Shown here: positions 53,493 to 62,736 of the stretch, piece after piece
Layout: each line of letters begins with the position of its first letter
How positions within the stretch are numbered: the stretch's first letter is position 1
Origin: Chloroflexota bacterium
GTDB lineage: Bacteria > Chloroflexota > Anaerolineae > Anaerolineales > Villigracilaceae
Assembly: GCA_016213105.1 (NCBI GenBank)
Contig: JACRBN010000004.1
Span: 1-64,000, forward strand
DNA: 64,000 nucleotides
Direction: 5' to 3'
Notes under the pieces: model-generated
What the model saw: the letters and a program-made list of their open reading frames with translations, nothing else
The model's database searches: none
What the model was told of the DNA's origin: nothing
Made by a program: the position numbers and the translations under genes

Positions 53493-54563
53493 ATGCAACC
53501 ATCCAATTCCCAATCCCTGAAAATCCTCTCCTTCGGCGCGGGCGCCATCGGCACCTACGTCGGCGGGAGTCTCGCGCTGGCGGGACACCAGATCGTGTTC
53601 ATCGAGCGCCCCGACATCGCCGAGGATCTGCGCGCACGCGGCCTGCGCCTCGACCTGACCCTGGACGAAAGAAGAAAGACAAAAGACGCCTTCACAATTG
53701 ATGCGCGTTCCTTCGTGATGGCCTCCTCGCTGGAGGACGCGCTCAAATACGGCCCCTTCGACGTGGTCCTGTTCGCCCTTAAATCGTTCGACACCCTGCC
53801 CGCGCTGGAGCAGATGCAACCCTACGCGGATAAACTTCCGCCCCTGCTGTGCCTCTCCAACGGCGTGGACAACGAACCCGCCATCGCCGCCGCTTTGGGC
53901 GCGGACAAGGTCATTTACGGCACCGTCACCTCGGCCATCGGTCGGCGTGGACCTGGCGACATCATCCTCGAAAAACTGCGCGGCGTGGGAGTCGCGGCCG
54001 GGCATCCGCTCTCCGAACGGCTGGTCTCCGCGTTGGATGGCGCCTACCTCAACTGCCGCCTGTTCCCAGACGCCGCCGCGATGAAATGGTCGAAGATGCT
54101 GACCAACCTGATCGCAAATCCCGCCTCGGCCATCCTCGACATGACTGCCGCTGAGATCTTCGCCAACCGCAAGCTGTATAAACTTGAGATCGGAATGCTG
54201 CGCGAATGCCTGGCCGTGATGAAAGCCCAGAACATCGAAGTCGTCGACCTGCCCGGCACACCCGTCAAGGCGCTGGCTTTTGCGGCCAGCCTGCCGCCCT
54301 GGCTGTCCAAGCCATTCCTGGGACGCGCCGCCGGCAGCGGACGCGGGGCGAAGATGCCGTCCTTCCACATCGACCTGCACTCGGGCCGCAGCAAAAGCGA
54401 AGTGGAATTCCTGCACGGCGCGGTCGTGCGCGCGGGCGAGGAAAACAAGGTACCCACCCCTGTCAACAAGGTATTCACTGAAACCCTGCTGAAGCTGACG
54501 AACAGGGAAATCCCACTCGAAGAATTTGCGCATCAGCCTGAAAAATTGCTGGCGTTATTATAG
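53493..54563 (+). CDS. panE: 2-Dehydropantoate 2-reductase family protein
   Basis: NADPH-dependent reductase, family enzyme of pantothenate synthesis. The 356-residue protein starts with a Rossmann motif LSFGAGAIGTYVGGSLA. A conserved Lys region in VVLFALKSFDTLPAL and the C-terminal KMLTNLIANPASAIL are typical. The symbol is by family; the true substrate may differ. A purine-rich repeat (53668-53688) gives the in-frame RRKTKD insert. Confidence 0.83.
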   Translation: MQPSNSQSLKILSFGAGAIGTYVGGSLALAGHQIVFIERPDIAEDLRARGLRLDLTLDERRKTKDAFTIDARSFVMASSLEDALKYGPFDVVLFALKSFDTLPALEQMQPYADKLPPLLCLSNGVDNEPAIAAALGADKVIYGTVTSAIGRRGPGDIILEKLRGVGVAAGHPLSERLVSALDGAYLNCRLFPDAAAMKWSKMLTNLIANPASAILDMTAAEIFANRKLYKLEIGMLRECLAVMKAQNIEVVDLPGTPVKALAFAASLPPWLSKPFLGRAAGSGRGAKMPSFHIDLHSGRSKSEVEFLHGAVVRAGEENKVPTPVNKVFTETLLKLTNREIPLEEFAHQPEKLLALL

Positions 54564-54597
54564 GAGTCCAAAGTCTCCTGAATTTGGAAGTTAAGTT

Positions 54598-56307
54598 ATG
54601 AAAAGTACCACCTCCATTCAAATGATTCCCCCCCGCCCCACCGTCGAGGTGCAGTTGCCCAACGGGCGCATCCTCACGGGACCGCGCGGGGCCACGGTGG
54701 CGCAGTTCCTCCAGGCCGCCATGCGGCCCGAGGATGCTCCGCTGGTGGCGGCCATCGTCAACGATGAACTGCGCGAGCTGACCTACTTCATCGACATGGA
54801 CGCGCGCGTCCAGCCGATCACGCTCGGCGAATCCGACGGTTCGCGCATCTACCGCCGCTCGCTGACCCTGCTGCTCGAAATGGCCTTCTCGGACCTGTTC
54901 CCCAACGCCAAACTGACCATCGACCACTCGGTCTCCTTCGGCGGCTACTACTGCCAGGTCAGCGGACGCGGCCCGTTGACCCAGGCCGAACTCGACGCGT
55001 TGAAGGGGCACCTGCAAGACTTCATCGATGCCGACCTGCCCTTCGAGCGACTGGAGGTGCCGCTGGCCGTGGCCAGCGAGTATTTCCGCTCGCATGGTTA
55101 CGATGACAAGGTGCACCTGCTGGCCTACCGCCGCAAGCCCTACCTCACGCTCTACCGCCTCGGCGAGCGCATGGACTATCACCACGGATACATGGTGCCA
55201 TCCACAGGGTACCTGCGCTGGTATGACCTGTACCTGACCGACGGCGGCTTCACCCTGCGCTTCCCGCGCCACAACACCCCGACCGAAATCTCCAACCTGT
55301 CCGAGTATCCCAAACTGCTCAACGCCTTCCGCCAATATGGCGACTGGCTGGTGCGCCTGGGCATCGACAACGTTGGTGCGCTCAACGACGCGGTCCAGGC
55401 GGGACGCGGCAGCGAGATCATCCTGGTCTCCGAAGCCTTCCACGAGCGCAACCTCTCCGACATTGCCCGCCAGATCGATGCGCGCCGCGACCAGGTCCAC
55501 CTGGTGCTCATCGCGGGGCCGTCCTCCTCGGGCAAGACCACCTTCTCGCGGCGACTCACCATCCAGATGCTGGCGCTGGGCATCTCGCCCTTCCCGCTCG
55601 AACTGGACAACTACTTCCTCGACCGCGACGAGACTCCGCTGGGGCCTGACGGCAAGCCGAACTTCGAAGCCATCGAAGCCCTAAACCTCGACCTGCTGGC
55701 CAGGGATTTGCAGGCCCTCGTCCGCGGGGAGGAGGTGCAGTTGCCGCACTATAACTTCAAAACGGGCAAGCGCGAAACGGGCGACCTGATCCAGCTCAAG
55801 CATGGACAGATGATCATTCTGGAGGGCATCCACGGGATGAACCCGCGCCTGATCCCCGAGGCCCTGTCGGGCGAGGTCTTCCGCATCTACGTCTCGGCGC
55901 TGACCCAGCTCAACCTCGACCGCCACAATCGCGTCTCGACCACCGACACGCGCCTGATCCGCCGCATCGTGCGCGACGCGCGCGAACGCGGATACAGCGC
56001 CGCGCAGACCATCAGCCGCTGGGAATCGGTGCGCGAGGGCGAGAAGAATTACATCTTCCCCTACCAGGAAAACGCGGACGTGATGTTCAACTCCGCGCTG
56101 GTCTACGAGATGGCCGCCCTCAAGCCGCTGGCCGAACCCCTGCTGCGGCAGGTGCAGCACGGCACGCCCGAATACATCGAAGCCAAACGCCTGCTGGCCT
56201 TCCTCGAATGGTTCCTGCCCCTCGAAGTCGACCTGATCCCCGAGACCTCCATCGTGCGCGAATTCCTGGGCGGCTCGATCTTGAAGGATTTCAAGGTTTG
56301 GAAGTAG
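54598..56307 (+). CDS. TGS-domain nucleoside kinase (uridine kinase-like)
   Basis: A 569-residue fusion. Residues about 12-75 form a TGS-like domain (VEVQLPNGRILTGPRGATVAQFL), followed by a threonyl-tRNA-synthetase-like second domain (SDLFPNAKLTIDHSVSFGGYYCQV). The C-terminal phosphoribulokinase/uridine kinase domain has Walker A GPSSSGKTTFSRRL (about 308) and DNYFLDRDETPLGPDG, LILEGIHGMN motifs. This arrangement is widespread in bacteria and Chloroflexota, with unclear role. AAGT upstream only is a weak ribosome-binding site. Confidence 0.9.
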   Translation: MKSTTSIQMIPPRPTVEVQLPNGRILTGPRGATVAQFLQAAMRPEDAPLVAAIVNDELRELTYFIDMDARVQPITLGESDGSRIYRRSLTLLLEMAFSDLFPNAKLTIDHSVSFGGYYCQVSGRGPLTQAELDALKGHLQDFIDADLPFERLEVPLAVASEYFRSHGYDDKVHLLAYRRKPYLTLYRLGERMDYHHGYMVPSTGYLRWYDLYLTDGGFTLRFPRHNTPTEISNLSEYPKLLNAFRQYGDWLVRLGIDNVGALNDAVQAGRGSEIILVSEAFHERNLSDIARQIDARRDQVHLVLIAGPSSSGKTTFSRRLTIQMLALGISPFPLELDNYFLDRDETPLGPDGKPNFEAIEALNLDLLARDLQALVRGEEVQLPHYNFKTGKRETGDLIQLKHGQMIILEGIHGMNPRLIPEALSGEVFRIYVSALTQLNLDRHNRVSTTDTRLIRRIVRDARERGYSAAQTISRWESVREGEKNYIFPYQENADVMFNSALVYEMAALKPLAEPLLRQVQHGTPEYIEAKRLLAFLEWFLPLEVDLIPETSIVREFLGGSILKDFKVWK

Positions 56308-56343
56308 ATCTGTAAAGTAAAGACTTCGGAAGCCTGGGTACAA

Positions 56344-56384
56344 ATACAGGTGACAGTCACCCTAAAAATGACCGTCACCTGTAT
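56344..56384. terminator. Terminator between convergent genes
   Basis: ATACAGGTGAC pairs with GTCACCTGTAT over a 19-base loop, followed by ATTTTAA. It ends the kinase transcript and possibly that of the convergent BchE-like gene. Confidence 0.8.
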
Positions 56385-56445
56385 ATTTTAAATTTCGTCT
56401 TCAATCAATTTTATAAAGGTTTCTGCTGCCGCTTCAACCTGTATG

Positions 56446-57900
56446 CTACTTCCAAAATTCACTTAATTTGATGTCTTTCGTTTGATGCCTGGCCTTGAAG
56501 AAAAACTGAAACAGTTCATGGAACCAAACCCTTCGACCAATGTTTGTATACCATCGCATGGCGGCTCGAAGCTTGGCGTCTTTGTGAAAAAACAACCGCT
56601 TCAATGCACGGGGGCGCGCCTGCATGATTAGCTCGATCAACTTGACAAACAAAATCACCGCCCAGGGTTTCAAATTTTCCATTGCCAATACCTGGTGCTT
56701 ATAATCCCACCTTCTCTGGTCCGGTTGAATAATTTGTTTATCCTTTATTTCTTCAAAATAAGGTGTCCATTTATGGGGCGTCACATACAATAACTGAATC
56801 TGGTCAGGGTCGTAAAGAAGAAGTTGCTTCAGGCTGGTGTAAAAATCCCTGGCGGTCTCCTCGCCAAAACCAACCACATAAGTTGCCATTGATAAAATAA
56901 TGTGTTGTCTCAATAGCCGAATCGCTTCCTTATCCTTGGCAATCGATCCGTCTTTTTTTATTTTCTCCAAAACGACTTCGTCATAGTTCTCGATCCCAAG
57001 CAGGAATCTTTCAAATCCCGCCTTTTTATATAAGTGCAGGTGCCCTACGTCCCGCACAATGCTATCCGCTCTGATTGAACCAACCAGAATCAATTTTAGA
57101 TCTTTCTGAATTAAGGCCTCCAAGAATTTTTTCCATTCTTTTTGATCGGCGGCCGGATTTTCATCCGCAAAATTTATCACTTCAACCCCATATTTTTTGT
57201 GAAGCATTTCAATCTCGTCGGCAAGTAATTGGGGGTCTCTGTGCCGCCACTTGCCCCAAAACAAGCTTTGTCCGCAATAACTGCAGGAATGAGGACAGCC
57301 TCTTGAGAACTGAATTACAACCGCTTTTCTTTTGCCCCAATACGTGTAGTTGTAATTTTCCATCAGTTCCCAGCCAACCCGATGGGCATTCAAGTCTTTT
57401 ATGTATGGAGATGGGGATGTTTTTAATACTGTTCCGTCTGATCGAATGGCAATTCCTTTTACCAGTTCCAATGGGGATTTATTTTCAATCGCTTCAACCA
57501 GATTGACAATCGTTTCTTCCCCCTCGCCGCATACGATACAGTCAATCTGGGATTCGGTTTCCAGGATTTCCTGCCAATGATAGGTTGGAAAAACTCCGCC
57601 AATTACAATCTTTATGGATTGATTTTCCTGTCGAATGAGTCTGGTGATTTCTGAAATAACAGGTTGCGCAGAAGTCGAGCCGGAATGTCCGAGTAAAACA
57701 AAAGAAGGATCGTATTTCAAAGTTTCGGCAACAATATCGCCAAATTCCATTGGCCCAAATTCTGCGTCAAGCAACCTTACTTCATGTCCCTTGTCCATTA
57801 ACGGCCCGCCAATGGATAACAGCCCCAAAGGAGGCAAATGCTCGCCAGGCAGTCTGCTTCCTATCGATAAATGTGGTGGATTGATTAATAGTATTCGCAT
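56446..57900 (-). CDS. B12-binding radical SAM protein, BchE-like
   Basis: A 484-residue enzyme with an N-terminal cobalamin-binding Rossmann domain (RILLINPPHLSIGSRLPGEHLPPLGLLSIGG) and a radical SAM domain with the iron-sulfur motif CPHSCSYC (Cys202, 206, 209). Later segments RFLLGIENYDEVVLEKIKKDGS, YDPDQIQLLYVTPHKWTPYF and AMRWYTNIGRRVWFHE closely resemble anaerobic Mg-protoporphyrin IX ester cyclase (BchE). It could act on a porphyrin or another substrate. The ATG at 57900 has AAGG six bases upstream. Composition is clearly more AT-rich than flanking genes, suggesting horizontal transfer. No other bacteriochlorophyll gene is present. Confidence 0.85.
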   Translation of the reverse strand: MRILLINPPHLSIGSRLPGEHLPPLGLLSIGGPLMDKGHEVRLLDAEFGPMEFGDIVAETLKYDPSFVLLGHSGSTSAQPVISEITRLIRQENQSIKIVIGGVFPTYHWQEILETESQIDCIVCGEGEETIVNLVEAIENKSPLELVKGIAIRSDGTVLKTSPSPYIKDLNAHRVGWELMENYNYTYWGKRKAVVIQFSRGCPHSCSYCGQSLFWGKWRHRDPQLLADEIEMLHKKYGVEVINFADENPAADQKEWKKFLEALIQKDLKLILVGSIRADSIVRDVGHLHLYKKAGFERFLLGIENYDEVVLEKIKKDGSIAKDKEAIRLLRQHIILSMATYVVGFGEETARDFYTSLKQLLLYDPDQIQLLYVTPHKWTPYFEEIKDKQIIQPDQRRWDYKHQVLAMENLKPWAVILFVKLIELIMQARPRALKRLFFHKDAKLRAAMRWYTNIGRRVWFHELFQFFFKARHQTKDIKLSEFWK

Positions 57901-58047
57901 TTCCATCCTTTTTGTATTCTATTGAACTATCGAAAGAATCATAGACTCACTTGAATTGCGTATTTCTTGTCCTTGGTTGTCAAAGGACTCGTCTGGTGTG
58001 TAAATTGTCAGGGTGACTTTTTGGATTCCCGTATTGGCATTTTAATT

Positions 58048-58536
58048 TCAGGCGCTTGCCTTCCCCAGCGGCTTGACGTATTTCACCACTTCCGGTTGAA
58101 AATCATATTTTTCGTAGATTTCCCTGGCGCGGATATTGCTGGCAAACACGTTCAACGCCAGGTGCGGATATCCCTGTTCGCGCGCCCAGGCTTCGGCAGA
58201 TTCCATCAAGAGGCGCCCCACGCCCTGACCTTCGAAGGCCTTGTCCACGGCCAGGTCCGAGAGATAGCCAACCTTTTGTCCATTGAAGAAATCCGTCTGC
58301 GCGTGGACGTAGACGAAACCCGCGGGTTGACCTGTCTCACTTACAGCCAGCAGCAGCGCCGACTCAGGTTCAGGTTCTTCGAGCACTTTTTTCAAGGCGG
58401 TCTGATTGGCCCCATCCAGTTCCGCGCGGGAGCGCCAGGCGGGCAGCTCGAAATCGGAGAAGCGGTCGGCCAGTGAGAGGACAAAGTCCTGATCTGCGGT
58501 AGTAAACAATCTGATCTGGAATTTCATGAACGTCAC
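58048..58536 (-). CDS. GNAT-family N-acetyltransferase
   Basis: A 162-residue acetyltransferase. GYLSDLAVDKAFEGQGVGRLLM is the acetyl-CoA motif and IRAREIYEKYDFQPEVVKYVK the usual C-terminus. Start is a GTG overlapping the sulfotransferase stop (TAGTG) with AAGGA at good spacing; the ATG at 58527 is the alternative. Cotranslated with the sulfotransferase gene. Acceptor unknown. Confidence 0.82.
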   Translation of the reverse strand: MTFMKFQIRLFTTADQDFVLSLADRFSDFELPAWRSRAELDGANQTALKKVLEEPEPESALLLAVSETGQPAGFVYVHAQTDFFNGQKVGYLSDLAVDKAFEGQGVGRLLMESAEAWAREQGYPHLALNVFASNIRAREIYEKYDFQPEVVKYVKPLGKASA

Positions 58537-59405
58537 TAAAATCCTTCGTACAACTTCGTCTCGAACGGCAGACAGCCGCGGCGGATGGCCTCCACCTGTT
58601 CCATGCTCAACGAGTCGCGCCACTTGTCGGCCTGTTTGCTGGCATCGCGCTGGACGTCATAGAAGCCGCCGTCCCCGCCCGTGGTCTTCTGCCGAATCTC
58701 GCTTTCGATCCGCTCGTTCCAGGTCAGGCCCAGCCGCTCATACAATTGCTTAAATTCCTGAACGGGCTGATTCGCCAGGGCTTCGAAGGAAACCCAATGC
58801 CAGTCGGGGTGTTCACGGAACAAGGCCTGGATCTGGCTGGTGGTGCGGCCCCAGGCCTGTCCCAGCATCTCGAAATACTCCAGCGAGGTTGTGTCGACGT
58901 TCTGGTCGTGCTTGCGCTGGCGCACGATGCTGTCGCTGCGCCCGGCGGGATGGCGGCAGATGTAGAGAATTTCCGCGTTCGACAGCGCCCCGCCCGCCTC
59001 CTTCATCACATCCGTCAGCGAGATCGGCTTGATGCAGATCATCCGCACCGCGCGGGGCGAACGGAGCGCGGCCAGCAGGGTGGCGCACACCAGTCCATGC
59101 ACCCGAAAAGCCTTCTGCTCCTCCGAATAAACGAATTTCCAAAAGCCCACCTGGTCACTGAGACGCTCCTGCCCAAAGCGGAATTTCATCAGCTCCGTAT
59201 CGGGTTCGTGGATGTAGGCCGCCGAGGCGTCCAAGGTCAGGAAGCGGCCCAGCATGGTCGTCCCGCTGCGGCTCAGCCCAAAGACCAGGATCAGTTTCCT
59301 GCGGCGCAGCGCGAGCATGCCGCGGGTCAGAAACGCGACCAGACCCCGCAGCGGATAAGTCAGGCGGGCAAATTGATAAAAATTTTTGCTGACGTAGCGA
59401 TCCAT
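58536..59405 (-). CDS. Sulfotransferase, tandem copy 1
   Basis: A 289-residue PAPS-dependent sulfotransferase. LVFGLSRSGTTMLGRFL is the 5'-phosphosulfate loop and YICRHPAGRSDSIVRQ the 3'-phosphate motif. RQKTTGGDGGFYDVQRDASK and the LPFETKLYEGF tail are shared with two neighbouring paralogues. It may sulfate a lipid or glycan. It follows copy 2 after only a few bases. Confidence 0.88.
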   Translation of the reverse strand: MDRYVSKNFYQFARLTYPLRGLVAFLTRGMLALRRRKLILVFGLSRSGTTMLGRFLTLDASAAYIHEPDTELMKFRFGQERLSDQVGFWKFVYSEEQKAFRVHGLVCATLLAALRSPRAVRMICIKPISLTDVMKEAGGALSNAEILYICRHPAGRSDSIVRQRKHDQNVDTTSLEYFEMLGQAWGRTTSQIQALFREHPDWHWVSFEALANQPVQEFKQLYERLGLTWNERIESEIRQKTTGGDGGFYDVQRDASKQADKWRDSLSMEQVEAIRRGCLPFETKLYEGF

Positions 59406-60281
59406 CTAGAAGCCTTCGTACAGGTTGGTCTCGAAGGGCAGACAGCCGCGGCGGATGGCCTCCACCTGTTCGGAGGTCAGCGCCTCGCGCCACTTGTCGG
59501 CCTGCTTGCTGGCATCGCGCTGGACATCGTAGAAGCCGCCGTCCCCGCCCGTGGTCTTCTGCCGAATCTCGGCCTGCACCTTTTCCTCCCAGTCCAAGCC
59601 GAACTTGTCGTAGAGTTTTTTGAATTCCGCCAGCGGATTGTTGGACAGGGCCTCAAACTGCACCCAATGCCAATCGGGATGCTTCCTGAACCAATCCTGC
59701 ACCTTGCGGTTCGTCCTGCCCCAATCCCGCCCCAAGTCTTCGACCTGAGCCAGGGAAATCGAATTGATGTCCTGATCATGTTTCAACTGGCGCAAAATGC
59801 TGTCGGTGCGTCCCGCGGGATGACGGGATATATAAACCATCCTGACCCCGCTCCCCACCGTCCGACTGATCTCGGGCATGATTTCGAGCAGGGCAATCGG
59901 CTTGATGACAACGGTGCGGATGGATTCGTTGGATTTGAGCGCCGACCGCAGCAGGATGCAGGTCAGCATGTGGATCTTGAATTCCTTCTGGGTCTCGGCA
60001 TTGACGAAATCCCAGAAGGCCTCCTGCGTGAAGAAACGTTTCTCACCAAAGTGTTTTCTCAACAATTCAGAATCAGGCTCGTGGATGTACAGGGAGGTTT
60101 TACCCAGCGCCAGGAATTTGGCCAGCATACTCGTCCCGCTGCGGCTCATGCCAAAGATCAGGATCATTTTTTTTCTGCGGAAGAGCAGCACCAGGCGCGT
60201 GTATAACGCAATGAAAAACCTATACTTGTACGTGTCCATCACGAATTGATAAGTTTCCTGGCCGGTAATGTAGTTGTACAT
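59406..60281 (-). CDS. Sulfotransferase, tandem copy 2
   Basis: A 291-residue paralogue. PAPS loop LIFGMSRSGTSMLAKFL, 3'-phosphate motif YISRHPAGRTDSILRQ, and a C-terminal third nearly identical to copy 1 (GGDGGFYDVQRDASKQADKWR). The N-terminal half is more divergent and lower in GC, while the last part is nearly identical in DNA to copy 1, suggesting gene conversion. The stop abuts the start of copy 1. Confidence 0.88.
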   Translation of the reverse strand: MYNYITGQETYQFVMDTYKYRFFIALYTRLVLLFRRKKMILIFGMSRSGTSMLAKFLALGKTSLYIHEPDSELLRKHFGEKRFFTQEAFWDFVNAETQKEFKIHMLTCILLRSALKSNESIRTVVIKPIALLEIMPEISRTVGSGVRMVYISRHPAGRTDSILRQLKHDQDINSISLAQVEDLGRDWGRTNRKVQDWFRKHPDWHWVQFEALSNNPLAEFKKLYDKFGLDWEEKVQAEIRQKTTGGDGGFYDVQRDASKQADKWREALTSEQVEAIRRGCLPFETNLYEGF

Positions 60282-60322
60282 CCTCAGTTACTCCGTTCGG
60301 AAAATATTGGGGTTCGCGGAGC

Positions 60323-60338
60323 GCGGACTTCAGTCCGC
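60323..60338. repeat. REP-like palindrome upstream of sulfotransferase copy 2
   Basis: GCGGACT-TC-AGTCCGC. Nearby, GTGGTTGAGTAGGCGACG and a related complementary stretch (near 60455-60470) form a second repeat pair in the 226-base gap to copy 3. Confidence 0.65.
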
Positions 60339-60508
60339 AGTTCCAGGGCAGACTTCTCTACATACATTTGAGTTAGAACAGGTGGTTGAGTAGGCGACGT
60401 TCCCCAGTCGCCGTATCTAAACCACCGCTTTGTGGTCTCGATATGCAGCAAAAACCGCTGCTACTCGACCACCATTACGGGTTTCAACTGAAATGAAACG
60501 CACCCAAA

Positions 60509-61360
60509 TCAAAAGCCTTCGTACAGATTCGTCCCGAAAGGCAGGCAGCCGCGGCGGATGGCCTGCACCTGCTCCCCAGTCAGCGACTTGCGCCACTTGT
60601 CAGCCTGCTTGCTGGCATCGCGCTGGACGGCATAATATTCGCCGTCCCCGCCGCTGGTCTTCTGCTGGATTTCATTTTGGATCGCCTCATTCCATGCCAG
60701 GCCAAACTGTTCGTAGAGTTGCCTGAACTCGGGCACGGGCTCACGGGTCAATGGCTCGAAGGAGACCCAGCGCCAGGCGGGATGTTCCTGGAACCAGGCC
60801 TGCACCTGGCGGTTGGTCCCGCCCCACTCCCGCCCCACCTGCTCCAGGTCCGCCAGCGAAATGCTCTCGATGTCCTGGTCGTGCTGGAGCTGGCGCAGGA
60901 TGCTCTCACTGCGCCCGGCCGGGTGTCGGCAAATGTACAACACCCCGGCCGACGGCAGGGCCTTGCAGGCCTGCGGCATGACATCCAGCAGGGCGATTGG
61001 TTTAATGACGATGGTGTGCACCGAAGCAGGCGCCTTGAGCGCCGCCAGCATGGCGATGCAGACCAGGCTGTGCACCTTGAATTCCCGCTGGGGCGCAGAA
61101 TGGACGAAATCCCAAAAGGCCTGCTGGGTGAAGGGCCGCTGCGGTCCGAAGCGCTGCTTCATCAGTTCCACTTCGGGTTCGTGCATCGAAATGGCGGTCG
61201 GCCCGAGCGCGAGGAATTTGGTCAACATGCTGGTGCCGCTGCGGCTCATGCCGAAGACCAGCAGGATGCGCTTCCTCCGCGCCGCAATGATCCAGCGGGC
61301 GAGGGGGGCGATCAGGCTCCTGAGCGGATAGGTGGCGGCGACAAAGGTGTAGGATCTCAT
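60509..61360 (-). CDS. Sulfotransferase, tandem copy 3
   Basis: A 283-residue paralogue. LVFGMSRSGTSMLTKFL binds the sulfate donor and YICRHPAGRSESILRQ its 3'-phosphate. The C-terminal QQKTSGGDGEYYAVQRDASKQ aligns with the other copies, with a changed GFYDV. It is 12 bases after the secernin stop on the same strand. Confidence 0.88.
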   Translation of the reverse strand: MRSYTFVAATYPLRSLIAPLARWIIAARRKRILLVFGMSRSGTSMLTKFLALGPTAISMHEPEVELMKQRFGPQRPFTQQAFWDFVHSAPQREFKVHSLVCIAMLAALKAPASVHTIVIKPIALLDVMPQACKALPSAGVLYICRHPAGRSESILRQLQHDQDIESISLADLEQVGREWGGTNRQVQAWFQEHPAWRWVSFEPLTREPVPEFRQLYEQFGLAWNEAIQNEIQQKTSGGDGEYYAVQRDASKQADKWRKSLTGEQVQAIRRGCLPFGTNLYEGF

Positions 61361-61372
61361 GCCGGCTGCCCA

Positions 61373-62704
61373 TTATACGCCAGGCATCTTCGCTTCCCGG
61401 GAGAATTTTTCCCATGCGCCGCGGTGCAAAAATTGCGCGGATTTCTGGATGGGCAGGACCTGCACCTGTTTGAGCCAATCCGCTTCGGCCTGGTCGGCCC
61501 GTTCGAAGCATTGGACCGAGAGCTGCCTCCGCTTCGACGGGTCGTCCTGCGTCCCGCTCAGCGCCTGGCGCAGGAACTCGGCCTCCAGCGCATCGCGTTC
61601 GCGCCGATAGGCCGCCATGCGGGTGGGATAATCCTTCAGGGTGGCGCGGTGCAATTCCTCGTGCCGCCAGAACAGGGTGTTCGCGTCGTAATGCTGGGTC
61701 GGCTCGGGGCCCAGGTCGGGCAGGCCCGCATCCAGCCACACGGGTTTGAAAATGCCCGTGCAGGGCGCGGAGGTGCCCGTCGCAAAAAAGGTTGGCAGGC
61801 GCGGGTCGAGATGCGCCGCCAGCGAAGCCGTCGACTGGCTGGAGCGGATCGGGCCCCAGCCCTCGTGCATGCACACGTTCGCGCCCATGATCCCGTTGTC
61901 CGGACGCCAGTCCCCGCGCGCTTCGCCGTGATCGCGCAGGTTGGCCAGCACGTGCTGGATGGTCAGGACGCCCTTACTGGCATTGAGGTTTTTGAGCGAG
62001 CACGAGCGCCGCGAGCGGCTGTCGCTGAATTGGGTGTAGAGCAGGTCCGAGTAGCAGCGCGAAAAATCGAAATCCTCGCGGCCCTTGCACCAGCCCTTCT
62101 GCACGGCAAAGGAGACCAGGTTGGGTGAAGCCAGGTCGAAGTCGTTGCCCAGGGTCAGCACGTTGGAGATGGCATACACGCCGCGCACCTGTTTCGCCGC
62201 CCAGTGACGGTCGACGCTTTCGAGCACCCAGGCCTCGCGCGGGTCGACCATCAGGAAACTGTTGTGATAATAAAATGGATGGAAGAAGGAACAGCCGCCG
62301 CCCTGGCCGTATTTATCCAGCAGGTTGGTGATCACGTCCACGGCCTGGCGGGCGGTGGACGCGCGTTCGAGCGCCAGCCGCAGCAGGTCCATGCCCAGCA
62401 GGGCGGGTTCCTTTTGCGCGGGCACCTTCGAGAAGATGGCCTCGTTGCCGATCACCAGGCCGCGCTCGTTCGCGCCCATCTCCGCGCCCCATATCCAGAA
62501 CGGACGCGAGAGCAGCACGGCGTTCGTCCGCTCCACCTGCGGGATTTCGATGTAGGTGCATTTCAGGGGGGAGCCTGCGGCGTGCGTCTGCGCAGGGACG
62601 TATTCCAGGTACTGCGCCTCGTTCGCATCGCGGTCCGAGTTCTTGCCGAACAGCATCACGCCATCGGCGGTGACTTCAGGGGTGGCTACGACTGTATCGC
62701 ACAT
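61373..62704 (-). CDS. Secernin-like C69-family peptidase/amidase
   Basis: A 443-residue Ntn-hydrolase-type protein. MCDTVVATPEVTADGVMLFGKNSDRDANEAQ is the secernin opening; Cys2 would become the N-terminal nucleophile after Met removal. WIWGAEMGANERGLVIGNEA and NVCMHEGWGPIRSSQSTAS are conserved. Enzymatic substrate is unknown. AGGAGGAAGC precedes the ATG. It heads the run that includes three sulfotransferases. Confidence 0.85.
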   Translation of the reverse strand: MCDTVVATPEVTADGVMLFGKNSDRDANEAQYLEYVPAQTHAAGSPLKCTYIEIPQVERTNAVLLSRPFWIWGAEMGANERGLVIGNEAIFSKVPAQKEPALLGMDLLRLALERASTARQAVDVITNLLDKYGQGGGCSFFHPFYYHNSFLMVDPREAWVLESVDRHWAAKQVRGVYAISNVLTLGNDFDLASPNLVSFAVQKGWCKGREDFDFSRCYSDLLYTQFSDSRSRRSCSLKNLNASKGVLTIQHVLANLRDHGEARGDWRPDNGIMGANVCMHEGWGPIRSSQSTASLAAHLDPRLPTFFATGTSAPCTGIFKPVWLDAGLPDLGPEPTQHYDANTLFWRHEELHRATLKDYPTRMAAYRRERDALEAEFLRQALSGTQDDPSKRRQLSVQCFERADQAEADWLKQVQVLPIQKSAQFLHRGAWEKFSREAKMPGV

Positions 62705-62736
62705 GCTTCCTCCAACAATAAAACTCGAACAGATAC

